Assembly: GCA_903913865.1 (NCBI GenBank)
Contig: CAIWMU010000160.1
Span: forward strand, 1 to 59,516
Length of the DNA stretch: 59,516 nt
Origin: an uncultured Verrucomicrobia subdivision 3 bacterium
Lineage (GTDB): Bacteria; Verrucomicrobiota; Verrucomicrobiia; Limisphaerales; UBA8199
Direction: 5' to 3'
Below the pieces are notes generated by a model. That model saw nothing but the letters and a program-made list of their open reading frames with translations, was not told where the DNA came from and searched no databases. This document shows, piece after piece, positions 17,148-25,185 of this stretch (within the stretch, counting starts at the first letter, position 1; each line of letters opens with the position of its first letter). A program made the translations under genes and the position numbers.

Positions 17148-18547
17148 TGAAGCAGAACTATGAAAAGCCGGTGATCAAGAAATTGCACACCGGATCAATG
17201 AACAAATTTGGCCGCAGCCCGGCCTACGCCCGGAAGGTCCGGACGGAAATCGACGGGGTGCCGATCGATGATCTGGTCGCGAGGCATGGATCGCCACTGT
17301 TCGTGTATAGCGAGCGGAGTGTGCGCCAGAAGCATCGCCAGATGCAGACGGCATTCTCAACCCGTTATCCGAACGTGGTGATGGGGTGGTCCTACAAGAC
17401 GAACTATCTCGGGGCGATCTGCGCACTGATGCACAATCTGGGCTCGATCGCGGAGGTGGTCTCCGAGATGGAATACCAGAAGGCGCGTGATCTGGGGATT
17501 CCCGGGGAGAAGATCATATTCAACGGTCCACACAAGCCGATGTCAGCCCTCGAGCGGGCGGTGAGGGAGGGGGCCATCATCAATGTTGACCATCTGGACG
17601 AGGTGTATGATCTGGAGCAGATCGCGCAGAGGTTGAACATCCAGATCCGGGTGGGCATCCGGTTGAACCTGGATTGTGGGATACACCCGCAGTGGTCGCG
17701 GTTTGGTTTCAATCTGGAAAGCGGGCAGGCCCTGGAGGCGGTCAAGCGGATCAAGCATGGCCGAAAGCTGATCCTGAATGGACTGCACTGCCATATAGGC
17801 ACGTTCATCATGGAGGCATCCGCCTATTCCAAGCAGGTCGAAAAGATGGTTGCCTTTGGCTATGAGGTGGAGGATTCCTACGGATTTTCGATGGAATACA
17901 TTGATATCGGTGGAGGGTTTCCATCCAGGAGCCGACTCAAGGGAGTCTATCTCCCGCCGGAGGTGGCACTTCCCTCGATGGATGAGTTTGCGGAAGCCAT
18001 CACAGGAACGCTGCTGAAGTCACTGCGCCCCGGGGATTTTCCCAAATTGATTCTGGAGTCGGGCAGGGCGCTCATCGACGAGGCGGGGCACCTTATCACA
18101 ACGGTGGTTGCATCGAAGCGGCTTGCGGATGGCACGAGGGCCTACGTTGCGGATGCGGGGGTCAATCTGCTGTTCACCGCGTATTGGTACCAGTTCAACA
18201 TTGAAATGGACCGGGAGGTCGGCGGGATCAACGAAAAGAGCGTCGTGTATGGGCCGCTCTGCATGAACATTGATTCCATTGCGGAGGAGGTATTGTTGCC
18301 GAGGCTCACCCGTGGGACTCGACTGGTGTTTTCACCGGTGGGTGCCTACAACCAGACACAGTCCCTCCAATTTATCGAATACCGTCCCGCCTCGGTGCTG
18401 ATCTCCAATTCGGGGGAGGTGGAACTTATCCGTGAGGCTGAGGACTTGTCGGACATCACGCACCGGGAAAAGATTCCTGCCCGGCTTGTGGACAAGGGGG
18501 GGCTTGAAAACCAACCTGTGGCTTCCGATGATAGACGGAAGCAGTAG
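17144..18547 (+). CDS. Fold-type III PLP decarboxylase-like enzyme with a leader-peptide-like N-terminus
   Basis: This 467-residue protein of the diaminopimelate/ornithine decarboxylase and alanine racemase superfamily has its PLP lysine at K85 (W-S-Y-K-T-N-Y). Other family blocks are L-H-C-H-I-G-T (PLP stacking), I-D-I-G-G-G-F-P (phosphate-binding glycines), L-E-S-G-R-A-L, and a G-P-L-C-M-N-I-D block in place of the usual G-P-x-C-E/D-S-x-D. Before the barrel lie about 25 residues (Y6-E-K-P9-V-I11...M-N-K-F-G) that the family does not need. They fit the Y-x-x-P-x-[LI] pattern of lasso-peptide leaders bound by PqqD-like domains. The gene overlaps the ATP-grasp gene by 4 bp. Decarboxylation of a ligated amino acid, as BtrK does in butirosin synthesis, is a reasonable analogy but unproven. 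Confidence 0.88.
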   Translation: MMKQNYEKPVIKKLHTGSMNKFGRSPAYARKVRTEIDGVPIDDLVARHGSPLFVYSERSVRQKHRQMQTAFSTRYPNVVMGWSYKTNYLGAICALMHNLGSIAEVVSEMEYQKARDLGIPGEKIIFNGPHKPMSALERAVREGAIINVDHLDEVYDLEQIAQRLNIQIRVGIRLNLDCGIHPQWSRFGFNLESGQALEAVKRIKHGRKLILNGLHCHIGTFIMEASAYSKQVEKMVAFGYEVEDSYGFSMEYIDIGGGFPSRSRLKGVYLPPEVALPSMDEFAEAITGTLLKSLRPGDFPKLILESGRALIDEAGHLITTVVASKRLADGTRAYVADAGVNLLFTAYWYQFNIEMDREVGGINEKSVVYGPLCMNIDSIAEEVLLPRLTRGTRLVFSPVGAYNQTQSLQFIEYRPASVLISNSGEVELIREAEDLSDITHREKIPARLVDKGGLENQPVASDDRRKQ

Positions 18548-18561
18548 CGACACTGAGGGTC

Positions 18562-20628
18562 ATGAGGGATACGCTCAAGGCAGTTTTCAGCAGTTACGCG
18601 GAGATTTTTTTCCTGCCCGGCGGATGGGTGGCATCCGTCATCTTTTTGGTGACGTTCACCAACCCGAACGTCGGGCTGGCGGGAATCATCTCCGTTGTGG
18701 CCGCCTATTGCTTTGCCCGGTTTGTCCGGATGGAGAAGCAGTTTCTGCAATCGGGATATTACACCTACAACCCGCTGCTGGTGGGGCTTTCCCTTGGCAG
18801 CCTCTTCCAACTGAGCGGGTTGACCCTCTTTTTCATCGTTTCCTCGGGAGTGTTCACGTTCCTGGTGACTGTTTTTGCGGCGAACGTCTTCAGCACATTT
18901 TTCAGGCTCCCGATTCTGAGCATACCGTTCGTGGTGGTCAGTTCCGTGACGAGTCTGGCATCCCTCCGGTATTCGAATCTTCTGGTGACGATGCATCACG
19001 CATCGGTGCTTTCCAGCGCTGATCTGGGTCTTCCATATTGGGCGGCAGGGTTTTTCAAGGCATTTGGTGCGGTGATGTTCGCGCCATATGTGCTGGCGGG
19101 GCTGCTGCTGACGCTGGTGGTGTTGAGGAGTTCGCGCATCCTGTTCTTTCTCGCCATTTTTGGCTATTATTCAGGGGTGGGGATCCGGAGCCTCATGCTG
19201 GGTTCAACGGTTCAGGCCTTTGCGGATCTCAACAACTTCAATTTCATTTTCATCTCGATGGCATTGGGGGGAGTGTTTCTGATCCCATCAGTGGAGAGCT
19301 ATCTGCTAGCCTTCATGGGGGTGGCCATCTCGACGGTTTGCATGGATGCGATCGGCGGATTTTGGAGCGCCTACGGCATACCGATGTACACGCTGCCGTT
19401 CAATATTGTCACGCTGGGGTTTGTTTACGTCCTTGGGTTGCTGCGGCATCCCATGGTGGCGGCGGTGGTGGGAAGGACTCCGGAGGAAACGCTGGCGAAC
19501 CATCTTGCCAACCGGCAGCGCTACCGCGGCCGTGACTTCACGCTGTTCCTGCCGTTCTCAGGCAGGTGGACCGTGTGGCAGGGGTGGGATGGTCAATGGA
19601 CCCACAAGGGGAGCTGGCGCTACGGCTATGATTTTGTCATCACGGATGAAAAGGGGGCCACGCACGCGGGAGATGGGACCAAATTGGAGAACTACCTTTG
19701 CCACGCCAAACCGGTGCTCTCCCCTGTCCGGGGCAGGGTGGTTCAGGTGGTGAATGACCGACCCGACAGCGGGATTGGCTGTGTGGATGAGACGAATAAC
19801 TGGGGGAACCTCGTCATCATTCAGGATGCGCGCGGGCTTTTTGTTGAGATCTCACACTTTGCCGAGAAGTCGGTGCGGGTAAAGAAGGGGGACTGGGTGG
19901 AGCGCGGGGCGGTGCTGGGCTTGTGCGGGAACAGCGGGTATTCCCCGCAGCCACACATCCATCTGCAGGTTCAGGAAAGTGACACCATTGGTGCAGCTTC
20001 GGTCCCGTTCAGTTTTGTTAGCTATTTGGACGAGGGAGTGTATCAGGCAAATCTTCTGCCGCCGGAAGGTCATGCGGTGGAGCCGCTCTATCCCGACAAG
20101 CGGCTGGATAACCTGACAAACTTCGTCCTTGATGAGGAACACCACTACGAGATTCATCGGGGAGGTGTGAAGGTGGGTGATCTCAAGCTCAAGGTGCGCA
20201 TGGCACCCGATGGCACCTTTTATCTGGAATCGGACTGCGGGCAACTTTACTACGGGAAGCATGAAGGAACGTTCTATGTCTACAGGGTATCAGGAAGCGA
20301 CCCCTGGCTGCGGCTTCTGTTTCTGGCGCTCCCAAGGCTGCCTCTGGCCTACCGGGAGAAGATGATGTGGGAGGACCACGTGCCGGTGGGGCTGGTCATG
20401 ACCGGGCTTTGGGAGGGGATCATCGGCCTGATTGGCTCAGTTTATCCGAAGGTGGCCACAGTCAAAGTCTCCCAGGTCTTCACCAGTGAGAGTCGGGTCG
20501 ATTCGACCATCGAAGCAGGCTTTCTCAGTCCCCGAAGGAAGGCCTCGGTGGAGTTGGACCGGCAAAAGGGATTTGCTGTCGTGACGGTGGATGACATCAC
20601 ACTCAGGAGAGTCAAGCATGAGGAGTGA
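18562..20628 (+). CDS. Urea-transporter-like membrane domain fused to an M23-type peptidase domain
   Basis: This is a 688-residue fusion. Residues 1-305 form about ten membrane segments resembling the SLC14/UT urea channel family, including G-Y-Y-T-Y-N-P-L-L-V-G-L-S-L-G and the second-half signature G-I-P-M-Y-T-L-P-F-N. Residues 330-480 resemble an LytM/M23 endopeptidase with H432 and the H-x-H pair H465/H467 (P-H-I-H-L-Q-V). The first zinc motif, normally H-x-G-x-D, reads R353-Y-G-Y-D357. The histidine is replaced, so activity is doubtful. A beta-rich region and a final hydrophobic stretch follow (about 580-625). It lies 14 bp after the PLP enzyme and overlaps the next gene. The channel may pass a small product rather than urea; no urease is present. 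Confidence 0.85.
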   Translation: MRDTLKAVFSSYAEIFFLPGGWVASVIFLVTFTNPNVGLAGIISVVAAYCFARFVRMEKQFLQSGYYTYNPLLVGLSLGSLFQLSGLTLFFIVSSGVFTFLVTVFAANVFSTFFRLPILSIPFVVVSSVTSLASLRYSNLLVTMHHASVLSSADLGLPYWAAGFFKAFGAVMFAPYVLAGLLLTLVVLRSSRILFFLAIFGYYSGVGIRSLMLGSTVQAFADLNNFNFIFISMALGGVFLIPSVESYLLAFMGVAISTVCMDAIGGFWSAYGIPMYTLPFNIVTLGFVYVLGLLRHPMVAAVVGRTPEETLANHLANRQRYRGRDFTLFLPFSGRWTVWQGWDGQWTHKGSWRYGYDFVITDEKGATHAGDGTKLENYLCHAKPVLSPVRGRVVQVVNDRPDSGIGCVDETNNWGNLVIIQDARGLFVEISHFAEKSVRVKKGDWVERGAVLGLCGNSGYSPQPHIHLQVQESDTIGAASVPFSFVSYLDEGVYQANLLPPEGHAVEPLYPDKRLDNLTNFVLDEEHHYEIHRGGVKVGDLKLKVRMAPDGTFYLESDCGQLYYGKHEGTFYVYRVSGSDPWLRLLFLALPRLPLAYREKMMWEDHVPVGLVMTGLWEGIIGLIGSVYPKVATVKVSQVFTSESRVDSTIEAGFLSPRRKASVELDRQKGFAVVTVDDITLRRVKHEE

Positions 20629-22045
20629 CGGGATTCCTTGCATTACAGGGGGTGGGGTCGCTTCGGTGGCGCTTTTGCTGCTGTTTTTTGGGCGAGCCTC
20701 AGTGTGGGCCGGGGGGGATGGAGGGGGAAGGGAATCCGTTGCCGCCTCCAACGGGGTGGCGAGTGTGGCGCGGGAACTAACCCTGGGCTGGCAGTGCCAC
20801 ACCAATGCAGACTACGCCGGGGCGTTAACCCATTATCGGGCGGCGGCGCAAACCTCCCCGAAATCGTTGGATGCCTTGATGGGATCCTTGCTGGAGTTGC
20901 TGGCGCTGGGGAGGTTCGAGGAAGCGGAGAAGGTGGCCCGCGGAGTGCTGAAGGAACACCCGGCGAATTATTATGCGAACCTCCGTCTGGCATACTCGCT
21001 CCGGATGCAGGGGAAGTATGGCCCGGCCCGGGAGATTGCTGGCAGGATGCTGGAGCTTTACCCTGCGGATGTGCTTTTTCTGTTGGAGACCGGCCTTTTG
21101 CAGCGTGCGTGCCGGCAGGAGATTCCAGCCAGGGACACTTTTCTCAAGGTGCAACTGCTCGACCCCGGGAACCCGATAGCCGGGCAGGAACTGGAGTCCC
21201 TGCAGAAAGGCAGTCCCAGTCCCAATATTCCGAGTCTGGCTCCATCCGGGCCGGTTTCCAAATTCGGGGCAACAGCGATTGGCTACTGCGGATTTCTTGA
21301 TTACCACGGCACCGCCTCCAAGGATCATGCGAATTCGGCTGGAGTTTACGCCGCGCTGGGGCAGGGGTTGACCCACCTTCTCGAGGTGGAGGGAGATTTG
21401 ATCCACAAATTTTATCGTGGATATGACTCCCTACGCCAATGGGATGCCACGGCGGCTTACGCGAATTATTCGATTCCCGGGATCAAGCTCCGGATGGGTG
21501 GGCACCTGGTGTCGAGTGACGATCCCTACACAGATGGGGGGTATGTCCTTTTTGGGGGTGTTGATTATCAGGACCCGGGTTCATGGTCTGCAGGGATGGA
21601 TGGATTCTTCACGAAGTATCCCAACTTACAAATACCGCTTGAGGTGGGGCAGCTGACTCCCCATTTTGGCATCACCCTCTGGCGTGCTCCGGGTCTGGCC
21701 TGGGAGAACGACGTGCGTGGTTACTGGATCCACCTGGGTCGTGAGTTTGACGGGCGTCAGAACTATTATTCCGTGGAGGAGCGATTGTCGTTGAAGTGGC
21801 ATCGGTGGACCCTTTCGGGGATGGGTTGGGTGGGGCAGCAGATGTTTGCCGTCCGCAACCAGGGTTTCGCACTTTACAATATGGCTGAGGATCACCGGGG
21901 AGGTTACGGTGCCGAGATTCGGCATGCGTTCGGTCGGCATCTCGAGATTGGCTTTCGCTTCAGCCGTGAGCATTTTCGGGATCTCGCGATCACCCCCAAC
22001 GCCACATCTGAATCCTACATGGCCTTGCTGGCATGGAACTTTTAG
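20618..22045 (+). CDS. TPR protein with C-terminal outer-membrane barrel-like domain
   Basis: This 475-residue protein has an N-terminal signal (V-A-S-V-A-L-L-L-L-F-F-G-R-A-S-V-W-A). Residues 45-190 form about four TPR units, including N-Y-Y-A-N-L-R-L-A-Y-S-L-R-M-Q. A spacer leads to about 260 residues of alternating aromatic/polar strands, and the chain ends in ...L-L-A-W-N-F. A terminal phenylalanine preceded by amphipathic strands is the usual beta-barrel insertion signal, so it is probably an outer-membrane protein with periplasmic TPRs. It starts inside the upstream fusion gene (11 bp overlap). The following gene carries a near-identical TPR motif, so the two may act together. Confidence 0.8.
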   Translation: MRSDGIPCITGGGVASVALLLLFFGRASVWAGGDGGGRESVAASNGVASVARELTLGWQCHTNADYAGALTHYRAAAQTSPKSLDALMGSLLELLALGRFEEAEKVARGVLKEHPANYYANLRLAYSLRMQGKYGPAREIAGRMLELYPADVLFLLETGLLQRACRQEIPARDTFLKVQLLDPGNPIAGQELESLQKGSPSPNIPSLAPSGPVSKFGATAIGYCGFLDYHGTASKDHANSAGVYAALGQGLTHLLEVEGDLIHKFYRGYDSLRQWDATAAYANYSIPGIKLRMGGHLVSSDDPYTDGGYVLFGGVDYQDPGSWSAGMDGFFTKYPNLQIPLEVGQLTPHFGITLWRAPGLAWENDVRGYWIHLGREFDGRQNYYSVEERLSLKWHRWTLSGMGWVGQQMFAVRNQGFALYNMAEDHRGGYGAEIRHAFGRHLEIGFRFSREHFRDLAITPNATSESYMALLAWNF

Positions 22046-22062
22046 TCTTTTATAAATCAATC

Positions 22063-22806
22063 ATGAACACAACCGGCAACAAATTGCACGCTGGCCTTGC
22101 AACTGCAGGCGGGTCCCCACTGCTCAGATTCACGAGGATGTTGATCCCGGGAGTTGCGGTCCTTGGGTTCGTCCTGACCACCGCCCTGCTGATGGCCGGG
22201 GGAGCATCCGGGGACACCCCGGTGCCAGGCGATGTCGAAATTCGGGATGCCTATTACAAGTCCTACGGCTATGAGAAAGGGCAAAACTATGCGGATGCGA
22301 TCAAGGCCATCGCCCCGGTAGTCTCGGCCTATCCGCAGGGATATACGGTGAACCTCCGGCTGGGGTGGCTCTATTATCTGAGTGGAAATCAGGCCAATTC
22401 GAAGGTTCACTATCTGGCTGCGATCAAATCCGCCCCGGCTTCGATTGAGGCGAAGTTGGGCTACATGCTGCCCCTTCTGGCACAGGAACGGTATGAGGAG
22501 GTCGAGTCGGTGGCCAAACAGGTCATCCGGGTCGATGCTTCGAATTATTATGCGAACCTCCGGCTGGCCTATGCCTTGCGGATGCAAAAAAAGTATGACG
22601 CCAGCAGTGAACTGCTGATCCAGCTCCTCACTTACTACCCGACAGATGTGAAGTTCCTTACAGAGCTTGCGCTGGTCAGGGTTGCGCAGGACCAGCGGGA
22701 AAGTGCCAGACGCATCTTCTTCGACGTGCTGACCCTCGATCCGGAAAATGTCGTCGCCAAAGAGGAGATTTCACGTCATAATAAGACGGTTGAACAATCA
22801 AAATGA
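22063..22806 (+). CDS. Membrane-anchored or secreted TPR protein
   Basis: This 247-residue protein has one N-terminal hydrophobic segment (I-P-G-V-A-V-L-G-F-V-L-T-T-A-L-L-M-A). It is followed by about five TPR-like units covering residues 60-240. One unit, N-Y-Y-A-N-L-R-L-A-Y-A-L-R-M-Q-K, is almost the same as one in the preceding barrel protein, so the two TPR regions are paralogous. I start at ATG 22063, 17 bp after the previous stop; the frame also extends 30 bp upstream without a better start. Its stop codon overlaps an ATG of the next frame. It probably mediates protein contacts in the periplasm. Confidence 0.8.
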   Translation: MNTTGNKLHAGLATAGGSPLLRFTRMLIPGVAVLGFVLTTALLMAGGASGDTPVPGDVEIRDAYYKSYGYEKGQNYADAIKAIAPVVSAYPQGYTVNLRLGWLYYLSGNQANSKVHYLAAIKSAPASIEAKLGYMLPLLAQERYEEVESVAKQVIRVDASNYYANLRLAYALRMQKKYDASSELLIQLLTYYPTDVKFLTELALVRVAQDQRESARRIFFDVLTLDPENVVAKEEISRHNKTVEQSK

Positions 22807-22862
22807 GGAGTGATATTGGGAGTGGTGCTTTTAATGGAAGTGCCAGACAGTTCAAGCCATTT

Positions 22863-24284
22863 ATGAACCAGAGAATTGTAATCGCAATCGCAGCCCTTTT
22901 GCTGGGCGCCCTGCCGCTCCGGGCCCAGGTTCCACACCTGCTGAACTACCAGGGCAGGGTAACGGTTGGCGGGACCAACTTCGAAGGAACAGGGCAGTTT
23001 AAGTTCGCCCTCGTGAATTCGACCGGCAGCACCAACTATTGGAGCAATGATGGAAGCGTGGCGGGGCAACCCGTTTCGGGTGTCTCACTGGCTGTGACCA
23101 GGGGGCTCTATTCCGTTTTGCTCGGGGACACCACGCTTGCAGGGATGCCGACTTCCGTTCCGCCGCTGGCGTTTATCAACCCGGACGTCCGCCTGCGGGT
23201 CTGGTTCAATGACGGTGCCAGTGGTTTTCAGCTGCTGCTCCCGGATCAGCGAATTGCAGCGGTTGGCTATGCCCTTGTGGCGGCGAACGTGGATCCGGCT
23301 GCCGATGTACAGGGGCAGCGGCTTGTCATTGGAACAAACCATCTTGTCAGTGGTGCCAACTCCACGATTGCCGGAGGGTATTTGAACGCCGCGACAAACA
23401 GTGCTGCGAGCGTTGGCGGAGGGATCGCGAACATCGCAGGTGGCAGTGGATCCGTTGTTGGGGGTGGGTTGACAAACACTTCAACGGGGCTCGCAGCAAC
23501 CACCGCCGGAGGGCAGTGGAACTGGGCGAGTGGACAGGCTTCAACAGTGGGTGGCGGGTATGGAAATGTAGCCAGCGGTGTGGAGGCCACCATCGCAGGA
23601 GGGGAGTTCAATGGGGCGACCGGGATTGTATCAACAGTAGGCGGGGGTTATGGAAACCTGGCCACCGGATACGCATCCACGATCCCTGGGGGCTACGCGA
23701 ATCTTGCTGGGGGGCAGTTTTCCTTTGCGGCGGGGGCCGGGGCCGTGGCGACCAATGACGGGGCTTTTGTCTGGGCGGATGCCTCGAACACGAATGCTGT
23801 TCGATCGACGGTGAACAACCAGTTTGTTGCCCGTGCTGCCGGCGGCGTGCGGTTTCTTGCGAATCCGGCGGGCACGGTGGGGGTGCAACTTGCTGCCGGA
23901 GCCAACGCATGGAGCGCCACAAGCGACCGCAATCTGAAGGAGAACTTCAAACCGGTGGATTCCCGTGCGGTCCTTGCCCGGCTTGTAGCCACCCCGGTTA
24001 CCGAATGGAATCTGGTTTCGCAGGATCCGTCGATCCGGCATGTTGGACCAATGGCGCAGGACTTCAAAGCTGCTTTCGGGGTCGGTGAGGATGACCGCCA
24101 TATCAGCAGCACCGACGCTGACGGGGTCGCCTTTGCGGCGATTCAGGGATTGCATGAAATGGTGAGGGAGAAGGATGCGAGGATTGCGGACCTGGAAGCC
24201 CGGCTTGGCAGCCTAGAGGCCAGCATGCGGAAGCTGAGCCAGATGCAGCTTCAGGGGGGGGATGCCATTCCCCGGAGCAAGTAA
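22863..24284 (+). CDS. Surface protein with trimeric-adhesin head-like repeats and an S74 intramolecular chaperone domain
   Basis: This 473-residue exported protein has the signal R-I-V-I-A-I-A-A-L-L-L-G-A-L-P-L-R-A-Q. Residues 170-290 contain short repeats of the kind S-T-V-G-G-G-Y-G-N-V-A-S-G, which resemble the left-handed coil of YadA/Hep_Hag heads. About residues 360-440 form a peptidase S74-type chaperone domain (S-D-R-N-L-K-E-N-F...G-P-M-A-Q-D-F...G-V-A-F-A-A-I-Q-G), followed by a coiled coil. S74 domains trimerise fibres and then cut themselves off at the Ser of S-D. An ATG at 22803 overlapping the previous stop is an alternative start, but the signal peptide begins at 22863. Confidence 0.8.
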   Translation: MNQRIVIAIAALLLGALPLRAQVPHLLNYQGRVTVGGTNFEGTGQFKFALVNSTGSTNYWSNDGSVAGQPVSGVSLAVTRGLYSVLLGDTTLAGMPTSVPPLAFINPDVRLRVWFNDGASGFQLLLPDQRIAAVGYALVAANVDPAADVQGQRLVIGTNHLVSGANSTIAGGYLNAATNSAASVGGGIANIAGGSGSVVGGGLTNTSTGLAATTAGGQWNWASGQASTVGGGYGNVASGVEATIAGGEFNGATGIVSTVGGGYGNLATGYASTIPGGYANLAGGQFSFAAGAGAVATNDGAFVWADASNTNAVRSTVNNQFVARAAGGVRFLANPAGTVGVQLAAGANAWSATSDRNLKENFKPVDSRAVLARLVATPVTEWNLVSQDPSIRHVGPMAQDFKAAFGVGEDDRHISSTDADGVAFAAIQGLHEMVREKDARIADLEARLGSLEASMRKLSQMQLQGGDAIPRSK

Positions 24285-24285
24285 C

Positions 24286-25164
24286 ATGAACCTCCGAACA
24301 GGGTCATTGATTTGGGCGGGGATGTGGGTGGTTTCTGCCCTGCAGGCTGGCACGGTCACTTCCGTTCTGGATTCCGGGGGCAGGCGTGTCTCCAGCAGCA
24401 GTTATGCAATAGACGGGAGTCTTGGCAGCCTGGGTGGTGTCGGGACATCGGCCGCTCCATATGTTGCAAGGCATGGCTATTCCGGGCAAATCACAGATGT
24501 GAGATCCCTATCCCTCAGTGCCACCCCCTCCACAATCAATGAATCAGGCACCCGGCAACTCGGGGCCAGGGCAACCCTCGATGACGGGACACTCCTGTCC
24601 CTTTCCAACACGAGTGTGGTGTGGAGCTTGGTTGCCGGTCCTCTTGCCTCGGTCAATGCAACCGGTTTGGCAACAGCCTCGGTGGTCTATCAGGATACCA
24701 CTGGAACCGTTCGGGGAGATTACCTGGGCAAGTCAGGCACGCTTTCAATGACGGTTTTGAACGTTGCGGGGGATGATTTCGGGACTTATGCAGGGGACGG
24801 CATGGATGATGCCTGGCAGGTTAGACACTTCGGTTTGGGGAACCCCAACGCCGCCCCCGGGGCCGATCCGGACCATGATGGGGTGGTCAACTCTCTGGAG
24901 TTTGTGGCGGATACGATTCCGACCAACGCCCTCTCAAGATTTGTCATCGAAAGGGCCACAAACAGGGCAGGTATCAACGTCCTGTTCCAGTCCTCAGCAA
25001 GCCGGAAATATACGCTCTACTATCGCACGAATCTGGTTTCGGGAACATGGACCAACATCCCGACCCAGACGGATGTTACTGGCAGCGGGGGAGTGAGTTC
25101 CCTTTCAGATCCAGCAACTCCAACCACGCGCCGGTTTTACCGTGTCGGTGTGCGGTTGCCTTGA
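24286..25164 (+). CDS. Secreted Ig-like (BIG_2-type) protein
   Basis: This 292-residue protein has a signal peptide ending near A-L-Q-A-G-T. Residues 75-165 resemble a bacterial Ig-like group 2 domain (L-S-L-S-A-T-P-S-T-I-N...G-T-L-S-M-T-V-L-N). Next comes a thrombospondin-3-like acidic segment (A-D-P-D-H-D-G-V-V-N-S-L-E-F) and a C-terminal beta module typical of exported Verrucomicrobiota proteins (Y-T-L-Y-Y-R-T-N-L-V...R-R-F-Y-R-V). It starts one base after the S74 protein's stop, so both are surely co-transcribed. It is probably cell-surface or extracellular; no enzyme motif is seen. It ends the ten-gene run. Confidence 0.75.
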   Translation: MNLRTGSLIWAGMWVVSALQAGTVTSVLDSGGRRVSSSSYAIDGSLGSLGGVGTSAAPYVARHGYSGQITDVRSLSLSATPSTINESGTRQLGARATLDDGTLLSLSNTSVVWSLVAGPLASVNATGLATASVVYQDTTGTVRGDYLGKSGTLSMTVLNVAGDDFGTYAGDGMDDAWQVRHFGLGNPNAAPGADPDHDGVVNSLEFVADTIPTNALSRFVIERATNRAGINVLFQSSASRKYTLYYRTNLVSGTWTNIPTQTDVTGSGGVSSLSDPATPTTRRFYRVGVRLP

Positions 25165-25185
25165 GGGACTGTCCCCCGGCACCGT

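Noticed and set aside
15861-18547. PQQ biosynthesis because of the PqqD-like gene and the PQQ-type propeller
   Set aside because: No pqqA, pqqB, pqqC or pqqE homolog lies nearby. PqqD-like proteins also serve other peptide pathways, and the propeller is a general exported type.
18562-20628. Urea use as the role of the operon
   Set aside because: The membrane domain resembles urea channels, but no urease, amidase or nickel gene is present, and the neighbours point to peptide chemistry and the envelope.
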